NCBI RefSeq assembly: GCF_021353295.2
Contig: NZ_CP120635.1
Span: 1,939,501-2,003,500 of the forward strand
DNA: 64,000 nt
Reading direction: 5' to 3'
Origin: Pseudodesulfovibrio thermohalotolerans
GTDB lineage: Bacteria > Desulfobacterota > Desulfovibrionia > Desulfovibrionales > Desulfovibrionaceae
Notes under the pieces: model-generated
Seen by the model: the letters and a program-made list of their open reading frames with translations, nothing else
Database searches by the model: none
What the model was told of the DNA's origin: nothing
Part shown: positions 49,908 to 59,411 of the stretch, one piece after another
Layout: each line of letters starts with the position of its first letter
How positions within the stretch are numbered: the stretch's first letter is position 1
Made by a program: the position numbers and the translations under genes

Positions 49908-49951
49908 GAGGTTCTCCGATTTGAGGTCTAAACGTTTTTCAAGCAGACGGA

Positions 49952-50791
49952 CTAACCCTTCAGCCCTGCCTGCATGGCGATACCTTTGATGAATTTTTCC
50001 TGAGCGGCCAAAAAGCCCACGACGAGAGGCGCGATGATGACGGTGGCCGCGGCCATGAGCGCGCCATAGTCGTTGCCCGCTTCGTCGTTGGCGAAGAAGC
50101 TGACGCCGAGCGGCGGGGTATAGGTGTGCTTGCTGCTCAGGACGATCAGGGGCCAAAAATAATCGTTCCAGTGAGCGACAACGGAGATGATGCCGAAGGC
50201 CGTAAGGGCCGGAACGGCCATGGGAACCATGAGGCGCCAAATAATGCTGAATTCGCTCATGCCGTCCAGGCGCGCGGCGTCGAGGATTTCATCCGAAACG
50301 GTGAGAAAGAACTGGCGCATCAGGAAGATGCCCAGAACGGATATGGTCCAGGGGATGATGAGCGCGCTGTACGAGTCCAATGCGCCAAGCTTCCAGAGGA
50401 GCAGGTACACCGGAATGGATATGGCCTGCGCCGGGATCAGCAGCCCCACCAGGATAAGGGTGAACAGCAGTTTTTTCCCTTTGAAGTCCAGTTTTGCCAA
50501 GGCGTAGGCGCACGGCGTGGCGATGCAGGCTTGGAGCACGAAAATGGCGCTGGTCACGATGGCTCCGTTTATCATGAACGTCAGCAAGGGCTGGGCCGTA
50601 AACGCCTTGCTGTAGTTCTCGATCACGTACCAGCGCTCCGGAAGGAGTTGAAAGCCGCTGTTGAAGATTTCCTCCGGCGGCCGCAGGGAGGCCAGAAACA
50701 TCCATACAAAGGGAACCAGCATGATACATGCGCCGGAAAGCAGTATTGCGTGTCGCAGGAAAGGCTGCCAGCGGAAGTGTTTTGTTTTCAT
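49952..50791 (-). CDS. ugpE: ABC transporter permease (UgpE-like)
   Basis: A 279-aa inner-membrane protein of the binding-protein-dependent transporter family, with about six membrane segments (LLSGACIMLVPFVWMFLASL at the start). The EAA loop DAARLDGMSEFSIIWRLMVPMAVPALTAFG contacts UgpC. It pairs with the UgpA-like permease 9 bp upstream. Confidence 0.92.
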   Translation of the reverse strand: MKTKHFRWQPFLRHAILLSGACIMLVPFVWMFLASLRPPEEIFNSGFQLLPERWYVIENYSKAFTAQPLLTFMINGAIVTSAIFVLQACIATPCAYALAKLDFKGKKLLFTLILVGLLIPAQAISIPVYLLLWKLGALDSYSALIIPWTISVLGIFLMRQFFLTVSDEILDAARLDGMSEFSIIWRLMVPMAVPALTAFGIISVVAHWNDYFWPLIVLSSKHTYTPPLGVSFFANDEAGNDYGALMAAATVIIAPLVVGFLAAQEKFIKGIAMQAGLKG

Positions 50792-50800
50792 GTCCCGCTC

Positions 50801-51694
50801 CTAATTGTAGTGGACGTGTTTTTCGGCCACATAGGTTTTGATGAGGGTGAATCCGAGAACGCAAAGGAGAAAAATCACCGTGATCGCCGACGCATATCCG
50901 GTGCGAAAGAATTCGAAGGCTTCCTTGAACATGGTGTAGATGAGCACTTCCGAGGCATTGTTCGGGCCGCCCTGGGTCAGGACGTGAACCGCGTCGAAGA
51001 CTTGAAAGGAACGGATGGTCGTGATGATCGAGACAAACAGGGTCACCGGCGAAAGCAGCGGCCAAGTCACCAACCAGAAGCGACTCCACCCGCTTTCCGC
51101 ACCGTCCAGGGCGGCGGCCTCGTGCAGTTCCTTGGGGATTCCGGAAAGCCCGGCCATGAACAGGACCATGTTGAATCCCATGTTTTGCCAGATTCCTATG
51201 CCGCAGAGTGTAATCAGCACCGTGTTTTCGTTGTGAAGCAGCTCGAATCCTCCCAGTCCGAAGAGGGGGAGTATGTGGGCGGCCAGTCCCACCCGCGGAT
51301 GCAGAACGAATTCCCAGGTGATGGCCATGGCCACGGAGCAGGTCATCACAGGCAAAAAGAATACTGCCCTGTAGAATTTCTTGAGGGATTGGCCTGATTC
51401 GATAAGCAGGGCCACGCCAAGTCCCATGAAGATGGTGAGCGGTACGGTGACGAGTGTATAGATGCACGTGTTGCCGAAAGAACGTCTGAATGTTTCGTCG
51501 GCGAAAATCTGCGCATAGTTGCGCAAGCCGATGAACTCCAGGGTGTCGCTGCCGAACTGCCAGTCCGTGAAGGAGAGGCCGAACACCACGAGCAGCGGGC
51601 CTATGAGTAGAAGGAACAGTAGCAGAGTGGCAGGCGTTACAAGGAGATACGCTACCCGTACCTGCGCCGCTTGCAGGGAAGATTTGAAAGCCAT
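50801..51694 (-). CDS. ugpA: ABC transporter permease (UgpA-like)
   Basis: 297 aa from ATG 51694 with AAAGGA upstream; the frame to 51775 is too long. Six membrane segments begin YLLVTPATLLLFLLLIGPLL. The EAA loop is GIPKELHEAAALDGAESGWSRFWLVTWPLLSP. Partner of the UgpE-like permease in the imported-phosphoester transporter. Confidence 0.92.
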   Translation of the reverse strand: MAFKSSLQAAQVRVAYLLVTPATLLLFLLLIGPLLVVFGLSFTDWQFGSDTLEFIGLRNYAQIFADETFRRSFGNTCIYTLVTVPLTIFMGLGVALLIESGQSLKKFYRAVFFLPVMTCSVAMAITWEFVLHPRVGLAAHILPLFGLGGFELLHNENTVLITLCGIGIWQNMGFNMVLFMAGLSGIPKELHEAAALDGAESGWSRFWLVTWPLLSPVTLFVSIITTIRSFQVFDAVHVLTQGGPNNASEVLIYTMFKEAFEFFRTGYASAITVIFLLCVLGFTLIKTYVAEKHVHYN

Positions 51695-51719
51695 GATGGG
51701 TCCTTTGAAAGGGGTTCTT

Positions 51720-52631
51720 CTAGCGGAAGAAAGGTTGCGTCCAGGCTTGGCAGCCGTAGTTCCCGTGCACCTCAACCCGCGCGTAGGGCGTGGTGTGCTC
51801 TTGGAAGCTCCACTCCAAGGCTTCGGAGAGTTCTGTCTTCAGGCAAATCCCCGCCTGACCGATCACCCGGATCAGCGCTTTGTCGGGCAGGCTGACTCGG
51901 ATCGTGTCCCCTTCCCGTTCAATGTGTGTGAAAGCCGGTCCGTTCGACGCGTAGAACCGGCCTTTTCCGAGTGCATCGAAGATGCTTTCGGGCGATTTGT
52001 CGTCGGCGTTGACCATAATCCACCCTCGGCCGACACCGTCGCTTTGGTGCGCATCGTCGCTGGCAAAACCCAACAGCCGGAAGCCGGAGCTAAGCAGGAT
52101 GTCCCATTCCCTGACGGCGTAGGCGTCTCCTTCCAGGCGATCGATCACGGCATTATAGATTTCCATCCCGTCAACATGGGGGGCGGTGGTCAGCAGGGTG
52201 GCCAGATCATAGTGGCGCGGAAGTTTCCAGTTCGGGTGGTTGATGACGGTCAGCACCGAATTTCGGTCGGAAGCGAGCAGGGTCCGTAGCTCTCTCGGCG
52301 GAAGCAGGGCCGCGAGAGCCTCGCTGTCGAGGCTGTAGAGGCCGAGGTGATCCTGATGGGAAACGACGGAGTCGCCCATGGAGCCCATGCGTGAGTTCCA
52401 CTCGAATCCCGGGAGGAGTGTCAGATTGGGATGTTGGGCAGGGGTGATCCCCATATGGTCGGAGACGGAGATGAAGTCATATCCTTTGCCTTCGTAGCAG
52501 AGGAGCAGTTCATCCAGCGAAATGCGGCCGCACGGGCTGGCGGGCGAGGAGTGTGAATGGAGGTTGCCTTTGTACCAGGAACGGGAAGCCGTGACGGAGT
52601 CATACGGATTTTGCCAGTTGACCGTTTGCAT
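51720..52631 (-). CDS. PHP-domain phosphoesterase
   Basis: A 303-aa protein. PHP metal-binding motifs: KGNLHSHSS (about 22-30), SDHMG (57-61), NHPNW, and FASDDAHQSDG. There is a C-terminal beta domain. It opens the operon whose other genes import a glycerol-3-phosphate-like compound, so it may hydrolyse a phosphodiester such as a glycerophosphodiester. No signal peptide is visible, so it is presumably cytoplasmic and acts after uptake. Confidence 0.88.
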   Translation of the reverse strand: MQTVNWQNPYDSVTASRSWYKGNLHSHSSPASPCGRISLDELLLCYEGKGYDFISVSDHMGITPAQHPNLTLLPGFEWNSRMGSMGDSVVSHQDHLGLYSLDSEALAALLPPRELRTLLASDRNSVLTVINHPNWKLPRHYDLATLLTTAPHVDGMEIYNAVIDRLEGDAYAVREWDILLSSGFRLLGFASDDAHQSDGVGRGWIMVNADDKSPESIFDALGKGRFYASNGPAFTHIEREGDTIRVSLPDKALIRVIGQAGICLKTELSEALEWSFQEHTTPYARVEVHGNYGCQAWTQPFFR

Positions 52632-52681
52632 AAGAGATTCCTTTTTGAACGCCCTTGAAGGCGATGCTAAAATATACAGAA

Positions 52682-52734
52682 AAACTTCCGGCCCATTCCA
52701 GATGGCGGGGCCTTTTTCGATTCACACGGAAGTT
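52682..52734 (-). promoter_or_regulatory. Leader hairpin with terminator features upstream of PHP-ugp-glpP operon
   Basis: On the - strand AACTTCCG and CGGAAGTT can pair around an inner GGCCC/GGGCC stem, and a T-rich tract (TTTCTGTATATTTT) follows, ending 50 bases before the start codon at 52631. A termination-prone leader fits control by the operon's GlpP-type antiterminator. The rest of 52735-52953 shows nothing clear. Confidence 0.55.
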
Positions 52735-52953
52735 AGTCTGCGTAAGGAATTTCTCTTTAGCTCTTCCCTCAGCACAGGATGGCGAAACATACCCGGAAAA
52801 AACGACGGGAGTATTTCCGCAATAAGGCAAGTATGTGACAAGAACAGAATCACGATTTCGTTTTCGGTGTTCGTGCTCGACGGGCCCTTTGTCAGAACAG
52901 GGGCTGGATAGGGAGACCGCGAAGCCTAGAAGAGGAGGAAAGCGGCAGCGGTA

Positions 52954-53388
52954 TCAGGATAGTTCCAAATGCAGGAGTGGAAAGGGCTTTCCCTGCCCGT
53001 CCAGAGAGGAGCGGCCTACAACCTTGAAACCGAAGTTGATATAAAAGCCCAAGGCTTGAGGATTTTGTTCGTTGACGTCCACCTTGGTCACGCCGAGCGT
53101 ATCCACGGCATGGCGGCAAAGAGCCGTGCCGACGCCGTTGTTCCGGCATTCTGGTCGGATGAAAAGCATCTCCAGGGTTTTTCCGCCGACTCCGCAGAAG
53201 CCAAGGATGAGGCCTTCGGCGTTTCGCGCGCAGCGCAATTCCACGGCATCGAAGTATCGCTCTAGGATGAGCGGCTTCAGGAATAGGATGTCTTCTTCGG
53301 ACAGGAAGTCGTGGGTCGCGCGGACCGATGCCTCCCATACGGCGAGGAGTTCCGGGAAATCGTCTTTGCCGCCACGTTCGATGCGCAT
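52954..53388 (-). CDS. GNAT family N-acetyltransferase
   Basis: 144 aa from ATG 53388. The acetyl-CoA site is RNNGVGTALCRHAV, preceded by EMLFIRPECR and followed by VNEQNPQALGFYINFGFKVVGRSSLDGQGKPFPLLHL. The sequence resembles YjaB-type acetyltransferases. The substrate is unknown. The upstream frame to 53538 is not needed. Confidence 0.88.
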   Translation of the reverse strand: MRIERGGKDDFPELLAVWEASVRATHDFLSEEDILFLKPLILERYFDAVELRCARNAEGLILGFCGVGGKTLEMLFIRPECRNNGVGTALCRHAVDTLGVTKVDVNEQNPQALGFYINFGFKVVGRSSLDGQGKPFPLLHLELS

Positions 53389-53416
53389 GAATACCCCTCT
53401 CATTTCCTTGAGTTGA

Positions 53417-53719
53417 TTATATGAAATGGCGCAGAAGGACCAGTGAGCCGACACCAGCCGCCAAGGCGAGGGGCATATTCCGAAATCGCAGGGAAACGAG
53501 GAGGGTGACGCCCGAAGCGATGGCCTCTGCCGTTCCAACGGTAAAGACGAGGGGGGCGAGAAGGGCGGTCAGGATGGAGCCCGGCAAGCGGGACAGGCAC
53601 GCTTCCACCCGGCGGTTGCCCTGAACCAGCCGCACCAGCCATGGGCCGCTTATGCGGGTCAGGTAGGTGACGGCGGCCATGCCGAGTATGGCGAGCAGGC
53701 TATCTGTCTGCATTGGCAC
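53417..53719 (-). CDS. azlD: AzlD family branched-chain amino-acid export subunit
   Basis: A 100-aa protein with three or four membrane segments (SLLAILGMAAVTYLTRISGPWL; LPGSILTALLAPLVFT; LALAAGVGSLVLLRHFI). Together with AzlC it forms a small two-component exporter for branched-chain amino acids or analogues. It overlaps azlC by 20 bp. Confidence 0.88.
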   Translation of the reverse strand: MPMQTDSLLAILGMAAVTYLTRISGPWLVRLVQGNRRVEACLSRLPGSILTALLAPLVFTVGTAEAIASGVTLLVSLRFRNMPLALAAGVGSLVLLRHFI

Positions 53720-54392
53720 CCCACAATCCGGTCAGGCTTCCGGCCAGTCCTCCGGCCACGATGTACCATTTTCCTGGCAGGAAATGATGAACCGCCAGAG
53801 CGGTAACAGCAGCCGCAAGCCACGGAGGAATGTCGCCTTTTCCCTTCCAGAGCCCGGCCAGCAGGGACAGGAACACGGCGGTGAAGGCGAAATCGAGGCC
53901 GAATGCCTCGGGATCGGGGATGGCGGCTCCGGCCAGCCTGCCCGTGATGGTGGCTCCCATCCAGGCAGCCCACAAGAGCAGGCCGCTGCCCAGAAGAAAA
54001 CCGATGTCCGCCTTGTCCCGCTGCACGGCTCCGTAAGTCATGGCCCAGCTTTCATCCACCAGGAGGAAGAGCAGAGGCAGGGTGGTGCGGGGCGGAAGCC
54101 CGCGCATCCACGGAGCCAGGGACGCGCTCATGAGCACATGGCGGAGATTTACAATGAATGTGGTGAAGATCAGGGCCGTTATGGGTAACGGATGTGTCCA
54201 CATGTCCAAGGCTACGAATTGGACCGAACCGGCAAAGACAAGCCCGCTGGACAGGATTGATTCCGTCATGCTCAAGCCAGCCTGGCGGGTAAGCAGTCCG
54301 TAGACCATGCCATAGGCAAAGACGCTGAGGGCCACCGGCAGGGTGCGCAAGGCACCCTGCCGGGCCGATTCGAGGGAGAGTCGTGCCGTCAC
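53700..54392 (-). CDS. azlC: AzlC family branched-chain amino-acid transporter
   Basis: A 230-aa membrane protein. Its start matches AzlC (GALRTLPVALSVFAYGMVYGLLTRQAGLSMTESILSSGLVFAGSVQFVAL), with LLFLLVDESWAMTYG later. Five or more membrane segments are present. It works with the AzlD subunit encoded next. Confidence 0.92.
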   Translation of the reverse strand: MTARLSLESARQGALRTLPVALSVFAYGMVYGLLTRQAGLSMTESILSSGLVFAGSVQFVALDMWTHPLPITALIFTTFIVNLRHVLMSASLAPWMRGLPPRTTLPLLFLLVDESWAMTYGAVQRDKADIGFLLGSGLLLWAAWMGATITGRLAGAAIPDPEAFGLDFAFTAVFLSLLAGLWKGKGDIPPWLAAAVTALAVHHFLPGKWYIVAGGLAGSLTGLWGANADR

Positions 54393-54395
54393 GGT

Positions 54396-56474
54396 CTAGA
54401 ACGGGTAGATCAGGGTGCTTTCACCCTCGCTTTTTTCTTCACCCATTTTTTTGTCGATGGCGTCGATGCGGGCCTGGGCGGCAACTCGCTGCTCCTTGCG
54501 GGCCGCGTTGCGCACCACCGTGCCGAGCAGTCTTTTGGCAGTTTCGTACTTGCCCCGTTTTTCGTAGATCAGGGAGGCGCGATACATGGCGGTCAAGGCC
54601 CAGATGTTTTCCTGGGGATATTGCCAGGCCAATTTAAGGTAATAGTCCAGCGCCTTGTCGGGATTGCGCATGGCCTGTTCGCCTTCACCGAGCCAAAACA
54701 AGGTCTCGGCCTGCAAAGCTGTGGTCATGGTAGCGCGGGCATCCCACATGGCCAACAGTTCCTTTTGAGCGGCCTCGTATTCCCTTCGCTGCTGGTAGAG
54801 AAGCGCCATACGCAGGCGGGTCATCACCGGAATGGGTTCGTCGGTTTTGACCATGTCCTGATAGGTTTCAAGGGCTTTGCCCTGGCTTCCCGCGTCCAGT
54901 TCCAGCCGGGTTTTGATGTCCAGCCAGGCCATCCGCAATTCGGGGGGCAGGGTGGTCTCGTCTATCCGGTTCAGATAAAAGGCGCCAAGCTGTAATTGCT
55001 TGGCCTTTACCGCGTCGTCGGCGAGATAAATCAGGCTGCGAATGCCGAAGGAGGTGTCGTCAAAAAGATACGCGCCACGCTTGGCCAACTCAACGGAGGG
55101 CGAGTCGGCAAAACGCTGTTGCCAATAGGCCAAAAGCAACAGTCGATCCAGGGGATAGCTGACAGTGGACAGAACCTGCAATTGGTCCTGCGGCGCGGCG
55201 GTCCAGAAGGGGGCCTCGGTATCGGGATGGACGTCCATGCCGGCGGCGCCGGAAAGAGCGGCCAAAACGGGATAAAGGGTGAAGGCTTCGCTCGGTGTTT
55301 CGGGTAAAACTTTGTTCAAGTGTTCCTTGAAGGTCAACATCCCAGCCAACCGCAAACAGATAGGAAGCGATGTTTTATCCGTGCTGTTCCAAGTGGTTGC
55401 GGCAGCCTGAGTATTGCCGTTGGCGAGCGACAGGGCGAGTTTGAAGTTGCGTAGCAAGGCGGCAGTCTGCTCGGAAATGAGCATGGAGCCCAACTCGTTG
55501 TCGATGGCCTTTTCCGCCTCGACCGCGGGCATGTTCAGGATGTTGTTGCGGAACTTGGTCCAGGCGGCGGAGTCTGGATTGCCCAGAAACCAATCGGTTC
55601 GCGACTTGGAGTAAGGGGCCAGGATATTGCCCGACCAGAACGCATGAGCCTTGAGGTAGTTTCCTTCGAGAAATGCATCAACGTTTGTGGGAGTGTTGCC
55701 GCTGTTGAGGAAATACAGGGTTGAAGTCCAGAATTGGCGGACCATCTCGTTGGACAGCTTGGCGATATGGGCCGTGGCTTCATCGAATTTCTCAAGTGAA
55801 ACTGCTGCCATAGCCTGGGCGATGAGCATGGTGTCGTTCTGCGGCACCAGGACAGTGGCGGGCACCGCAACATCTGTTGTCGAATTGGCAGCCAGCGTCT
55901 TGTTGCTCAGGAGAGCGTGGACGCCGTTCCAAAATTCGTTGGGCCAGACTTTGAGGCCAACGGTCATAATCAGATCGAGGGCCTCCTTCTGGGAATCCCT
56001 GGAAAGAGTGTGGTTTGCAAGCCATGACCAGTACATTTTAAGCCAGACATCATGCCAGATGGGTTCCAGATCGGGCTCAGCCTTGAATCGGGAGAGAACC
56101 TCTTCGTCGGGCATGAATTTGGCGGCTTGGGTGTACCAGAGCACGGCTTTGGTTAGATCGCCCAGACCTCTATGAGCCTGGCCTCCGAGCCACAGGCGGT
56201 CGGCTTCGGCTTGCCCGGGAAAAGCGGGTGTCATTTCGATGAGTTCAAGAGCTTTGTCCGGAGAATTGAGGTTCAGGTAGACCTGAGCGCGTTTGAGCAC
56301 GGCGCCGGGAGTGTCGGCGGAGGGCTCATGAGCATATTCCTTTTCCAATCTGTCCCAGGCCCGGTAGTGTTCAAGCCATTGCTCGAAGGACTGTTTTTCT
56401 TTGGCATGGGCGGGGGTCATTCCGGCAAACGCCAAAAAAGCCGCCAGAAGCGAAAATACGAGTCTCGATTTCAT
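54396..56474 (-). CDS. Large periplasmic TPR-type protein
   Basis: 692 aa with a signal peptide (MKSRLVFSLLAAFLAFAGMTPAHA), so probably periplasmic or exported. Helical repeats resembling TPRs occur at both ends (ALELIEMTPAFPGQAEADRLWLGGQAHRGLGDLTKAVLWYTQAA; AETLFWLGEGEQAMRNPDKALDYYLKLAWQYPQENIWALTAMYRASLIYEKRGKYETA). The partner is unknown; such proteins act in envelope assembly or polysaccharide export. It stops 3 bp before azlC begins. Confidence 0.82.
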   Translation of the reverse strand: MKSRLVFSLLAAFLAFAGMTPAHAKEKQSFEQWLEHYRAWDRLEKEYAHEPSADTPGAVLKRAQVYLNLNSPDKALELIEMTPAFPGQAEADRLWLGGQAHRGLGDLTKAVLWYTQAAKFMPDEEVLSRFKAEPDLEPIWHDVWLKMYWSWLANHTLSRDSQKEALDLIMTVGLKVWPNEFWNGVHALLSNKTLAANSTTDVAVPATVLVPQNDTMLIAQAMAAVSLEKFDEATAHIAKLSNEMVRQFWTSTLYFLNSGNTPTNVDAFLEGNYLKAHAFWSGNILAPYSKSRTDWFLGNPDSAAWTKFRNNILNMPAVEAEKAIDNELGSMLISEQTAALLRNFKLALSLANGNTQAAATTWNSTDKTSLPICLRLAGMLTFKEHLNKVLPETPSEAFTLYPVLAALSGAAGMDVHPDTEAPFWTAAPQDQLQVLSTVSYPLDRLLLLAYWQQRFADSPSVELAKRGAYLFDDTSFGIRSLIYLADDAVKAKQLQLGAFYLNRIDETTLPPELRMAWLDIKTRLELDAGSQGKALETYQDMVKTDEPIPVMTRLRMALLYQQRREYEAAQKELLAMWDARATMTTALQAETLFWLGEGEQAMRNPDKALDYYLKLAWQYPQENIWALTAMYRASLIYEKRGKYETAKRLLGTVVRNAARKEQRVAAQARIDAIDKKMGEEKSEGESTLIYPF

Positions 56475-57188
56475 TGTTCCTCAAATTTGGCCGTAACGGC
56501 CTTTTTGTCTGTTTGTGATGGGGCATCATTAACAGCCGCATAAAAAATGCTCAATGGTCACCTTGATCGGTAGCTCGAATGTCCACAGGTCGGTTTGAGG
56601 CATTCCTCGTTCGGACTGAAGAGAAGTCGAAGGGCAAATTTCGAGGGTGACGATTACCCTTGTTTCGGCCTTCATTTGTTCAAAGTTTACATAATTTATA
56701 TTATGAGACAAATTCACAACATACTGAAAATAAGAACTTAAAAACTTAAAGTGTTCGAATTGGATTACGTAGATCGTCGCCTACTGATGGCTTGCCGAAT
56801 AAGTGGATTCGACAAATGCCCTGTGCCGCATTTTTGCCTCGCAGGCCGACTGTGGGCATCGTCTTGGCGGGTAACGTTGCTCAGGAATAAATCTGGAGTG
56901 AAATAAATTGTGGGGACTTTTGGGATGGGCAAGGAATGTGTCTTGTCCAGAGGATGATGCCCCCGACTCTTTGCGGCCTTACGACTTTTAATGAGTCAGC
57001 GCGTTTCAGGGGAATCCCCTTTTGTATTCCGATGTCTGCATCCTTGTCTTACGAGACCCGGATCAGAACGTGGACGGCGCTTGTTCGTTCGTATGCCTTC
57101 GACAATTCGCCTGTGTCGCGTTTTAAGCCGATTTGTGTGCGGACGTTCCTCCTGGTGTAGAAACGGGCTTTGGCCGGAATGAGGGCAC
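56475..57188. other. Long intergenic region
   Basis: About 710 bp with no supported gene. A minus-strand frame (56529-56717, 62 aa) has no ribosome site. The region 56690-56760 is AT-rich. I see no RNA gene or repeat here. Confidence 0.4.
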
Positions 57189-57213
57189 AAAAAAAGGCCC
57201 TAAGTCGGGCCTT
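57189..57213 (-). terminator. Terminator of gene 57239-57514
   Basis: GGCCCGACTTAGGGCC hairpin with seven T on the - strand, about 25 bases after the stop. Confidence 0.8.
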
Positions 57214-57238
57214 TGTCTTTTGGGTATGGGCTGGTCGC

Positions 57239-57514
57239 CTATTCTTCGTCCTTGGGGACCGATGCGCCGATGCGCTTCAGGTATTTGTCCCGGCATTCGT
57301 AGGAACAGAAAACGTGGACCTTATCCCCTTCGCGAACACGGATGTCGCCATCTTTTTCCACATAGGTGCCGCAGGACGGGTCCTTGACCATTTCACCAGA
57401 GGCAACCTTCTGCTTGATGGATTTGTCCTTTTGCTTGTCCCGTTTTTGCTTGTCGCCCATGAAGAGCTTGTAGACCAAGAACAATGCAGCCGCGATGACA
57501 AGGAATTTAAGCAT
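57239..57514 (-). CDS. Membrane-anchored TRASH/YHS-like metal-binding protein
   Basis: A 91-aa protein with an N-terminal membrane segment (MLKFLVIAAALFLVYKLFMG), a lysine-rich linker, and a C-terminal cysteine domain MVKDPSCGTYVEKDGDIRV...HVFCSYECRDKYLKRI. The C...CxxxC spacing resembles TRASH/YHS metal-binding domains. It may bind a metal at the membrane; function unknown. It lies just downstream of folK on the same strand (25-bp gap). Confidence 0.8.
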   Translation of the reverse strand: MLKFLVIAAALFLVYKLFMGDKQKRDKQKDKSIKQKVASGEMVKDPSCGTYVEKDGDIRVREGDKVHVFCSYECRDKYLKRIGASVPKDEE

Positions 57515-57538
57515 GGGTAGCCTCGTTGGTTGGTTTTA

Positions 57539-58042
57539 TCAGGAGTCCTGCCAGATCTTGCGATCTTCCAGCCTGTACTTTATGCCGTCCAGGGCCTCGT
57601 CGACGGTTGTGCCGTCAGGGAAGACATAATCCGGCGCGATCTCTTTGAGCGGCACGAGGACGAACGCCCTTTCCTTGGCGCGGGGATGCGGCAGGGTCAG
57701 GAAATCCATGTCCATAACGGTGTCGCCCCACGCGATGATGTCCATGTCCAAGGGCCTGGGGCCGCCGGGGACAGCCCTGGTGCGGCCCATTTTGGCTTCG
57801 ATGGCCGTGCAGGTGGACAGGAAACCCGGCGGCGACCAGATTTCGGCGTCGATTTCAAGCTCCACCACCTGGTTGGTGAACCATGGCTGATCCTTGACCT
57901 CCCCCTGGGGCTCGGTCACGTAATAATCAGAGACCTTCCGCAAGCGGATGTCGTCGCCGTAGTCCTCAAGCAGGACCAGTGCCTCGTGGAGGTTTTCTTC
58001 AGTGTCTCCCACGTTGGAGCCTAGGCTCACGTAGCAGATCAC
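57539..58042 (-). CDS. folK: 2-amino-4-hydroxy-6-hydroxymethyldihydropteridine diphosphokinase
   Basis: A 167-aa HPPK. SLGSNVGDTEENLHEAL at the N-terminus, and the metal/ATP region GPRPLDMDIIAWGD plus LPHPRAKERAFVLVPL, are diagnostic. It transfers pyrophosphate to 6-hydroxymethyl-dihydropterin in folate synthesis. The start overlaps the dapL stop by 4 bp. Confidence 0.95.
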   Translation of the reverse strand: MICYVSLGSNVGDTEENLHEALVLLEDYGDDIRLRKVSDYYVTEPQGEVKDQPWFTNQVVELEIDAEIWSPPGFLSTCTAIEAKMGRTRAVPGGPRPLDMDIIAWGDTVMDMDFLTLPHPRAKERAFVLVPLKEIAPDYVFPDGTTVDEALDGIKYRLEDRKIWQDS

Positions 58043-59205
58043 AGTTTCGAAATTCTGGATACGGCCTCCTCAAGCTTGTCGTTGTTCACGGTCAGGGAAA
58101 TGCGGAAGTACCCTTCCCCGGGAGTGCCGAAGCCGTTGCCGGGAGTCAGCACCACGCCGGTCTTCATGAGCACGTTCGTCACGAATTCAGCGGACTTGTA
58201 CCCTTCGGGGACGTTGCACCACAGGTAGAAGGATGCGTCCGGGACACGGTGTTTGATGCCGATCTTGGTAAGAGCGGCGCTGACCACGTCCCTGCGCTCC
58301 TTGTAGATGGCCCGGAAGCTTTCGGCAAAGGGCTCGCCCTCTCTCAGGGCGGCGACGCCGGCTTCCTGCACGGCCTGGAAAATGCCGGAGTCCACGTTTT
58401 CCTTGATCTTGCCAAGGCCCGCGACGAGGCTTGCGTTGCCCACGGCCATGCCGATACGCCAGCCGGTCATGTTGTAGGTCTTGGACAAGGAGTGGAATTC
58501 GATGCAGACGTCTTTGGCGTCCTTGCATTCCATGATGGACAAAGGCTTGTTCTCGGGATCGTAGTAAATTTCGGTGTAGGCGGCATCGGAAACAACGATT
58601 ACGTTGAATTCCTTAGCTTTTTCGATGAGCTTTTCATAAAACGGCTTGGTCGCCGTGGCTGCGGTCGGGTTGTTCGGGTAGCAGACGAAGATCATCTTGG
58701 CCTTGGCCCAGGTGTCGTCGGAAACCGCGTCCAGGTCGATGAGGAAGTCGTTTTCCTCAAGCAGAGGCAGATACTCTACCCTGCCGCCGGCGAATTCGGT
58801 GGCGATGCCGTATACCGGATAGTTGGGAGTGGCCACCAGGACCGTGTCGCCGGGATTGACGTAGGCCAGCGGGAAGTGGGCGATGCCCTCCTTGGAGCCG
58901 ATCAGGCTGACGATCTCGGTTTCGGGGTCAAGGTCGACGTTGAAGCGCTGCTTGTACCAGTCGGACACGGCCTGGCGGTAGGCCAACATGCCGATGTAGT
59001 CCGGGTACCTGTGGTTCGGGGCCTTCTTGGCGCTTTCGTAGAGGGCTTCGATGATGAAATCCGGGGTGGGCAGATCGGGATCGCCGATACCCAGGCTGAT
59101 GATGTCCATGCCCTTCTTGGCTACTTCCGCCTTGGCCTTGTCAATGGCGGCAAAAAGATACGGAGGCAGGGTCGACAAACGGTCGGCCAATTTGAAATCA
59201 GACAT
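58039..59205 (-). CDS. dapL: LL-diaminopimelate aminotransferase
   Basis: A 388-aa class I/II PLP enzyme. LGIGDPDLPTPDFIIEAL, VCYPNNPTAATA, VVSDAAYTEIYYD and the PLP lysine in SLSKTYNMTGWRIG are visible. The sequence is of the DapL2/bacterial type used for lysine and peptidoglycan in many delta-proteobacteria, bypassing the acylated intermediates. The closely related alanine/aspartate aminotransferases are alternative labels. Confidence 0.88.
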   Translation of the reverse strand: MSDFKLADRLSTLPPYLFAAIDKAKAEVAKKGMDIISLGIGDPDLPTPDFIIEALYESAKKAPNHRYPDYIGMLAYRQAVSDWYKQRFNVDLDPETEIVSLIGSKEGIAHFPLAYVNPGDTVLVATPNYPVYGIATEFAGGRVEYLPLLEENDFLIDLDAVSDDTWAKAKMIFVCYPNNPTAATATKPFYEKLIEKAKEFNVIVVSDAAYTEIYYDPENKPLSIMECKDAKDVCIEFHSLSKTYNMTGWRIGMAVGNASLVAGLGKIKENVDSGIFQAVQEAGVAALREGEPFAESFRAIYKERRDVVSAALTKIGIKHRVPDASFYLWCNVPEGYKSAEFVTNVLMKTGVVLTPGNGFGTPGEGYFRISLTVNNDKLEEAVSRISKL

Positions 59206-59411
59206 GTATATCTCTCCTTGAAATCCGATATTGAAGAACTTTCATAATGGGGGCATGACCCAGTGTCAATGCGAACCATTGCGCTTTGACCCTCACCTTG
59301 GTAGCAAGGATGCTGACAATTGCGCTTGTTTCCCGTGCAGTGTGGCAATTACCTTTTTATCCAGGATATCATCCAATACTTTAATAGTATCAAACCGATT
59401 CGGCAAAGATT

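Noticed and set aside
56529..56717. 62-aa minus-strand frame in the 56.5-kb gap
   Set aside because: No ribosome site and no recognisable sequence; chance frame in AT-rich DNA remains likely.
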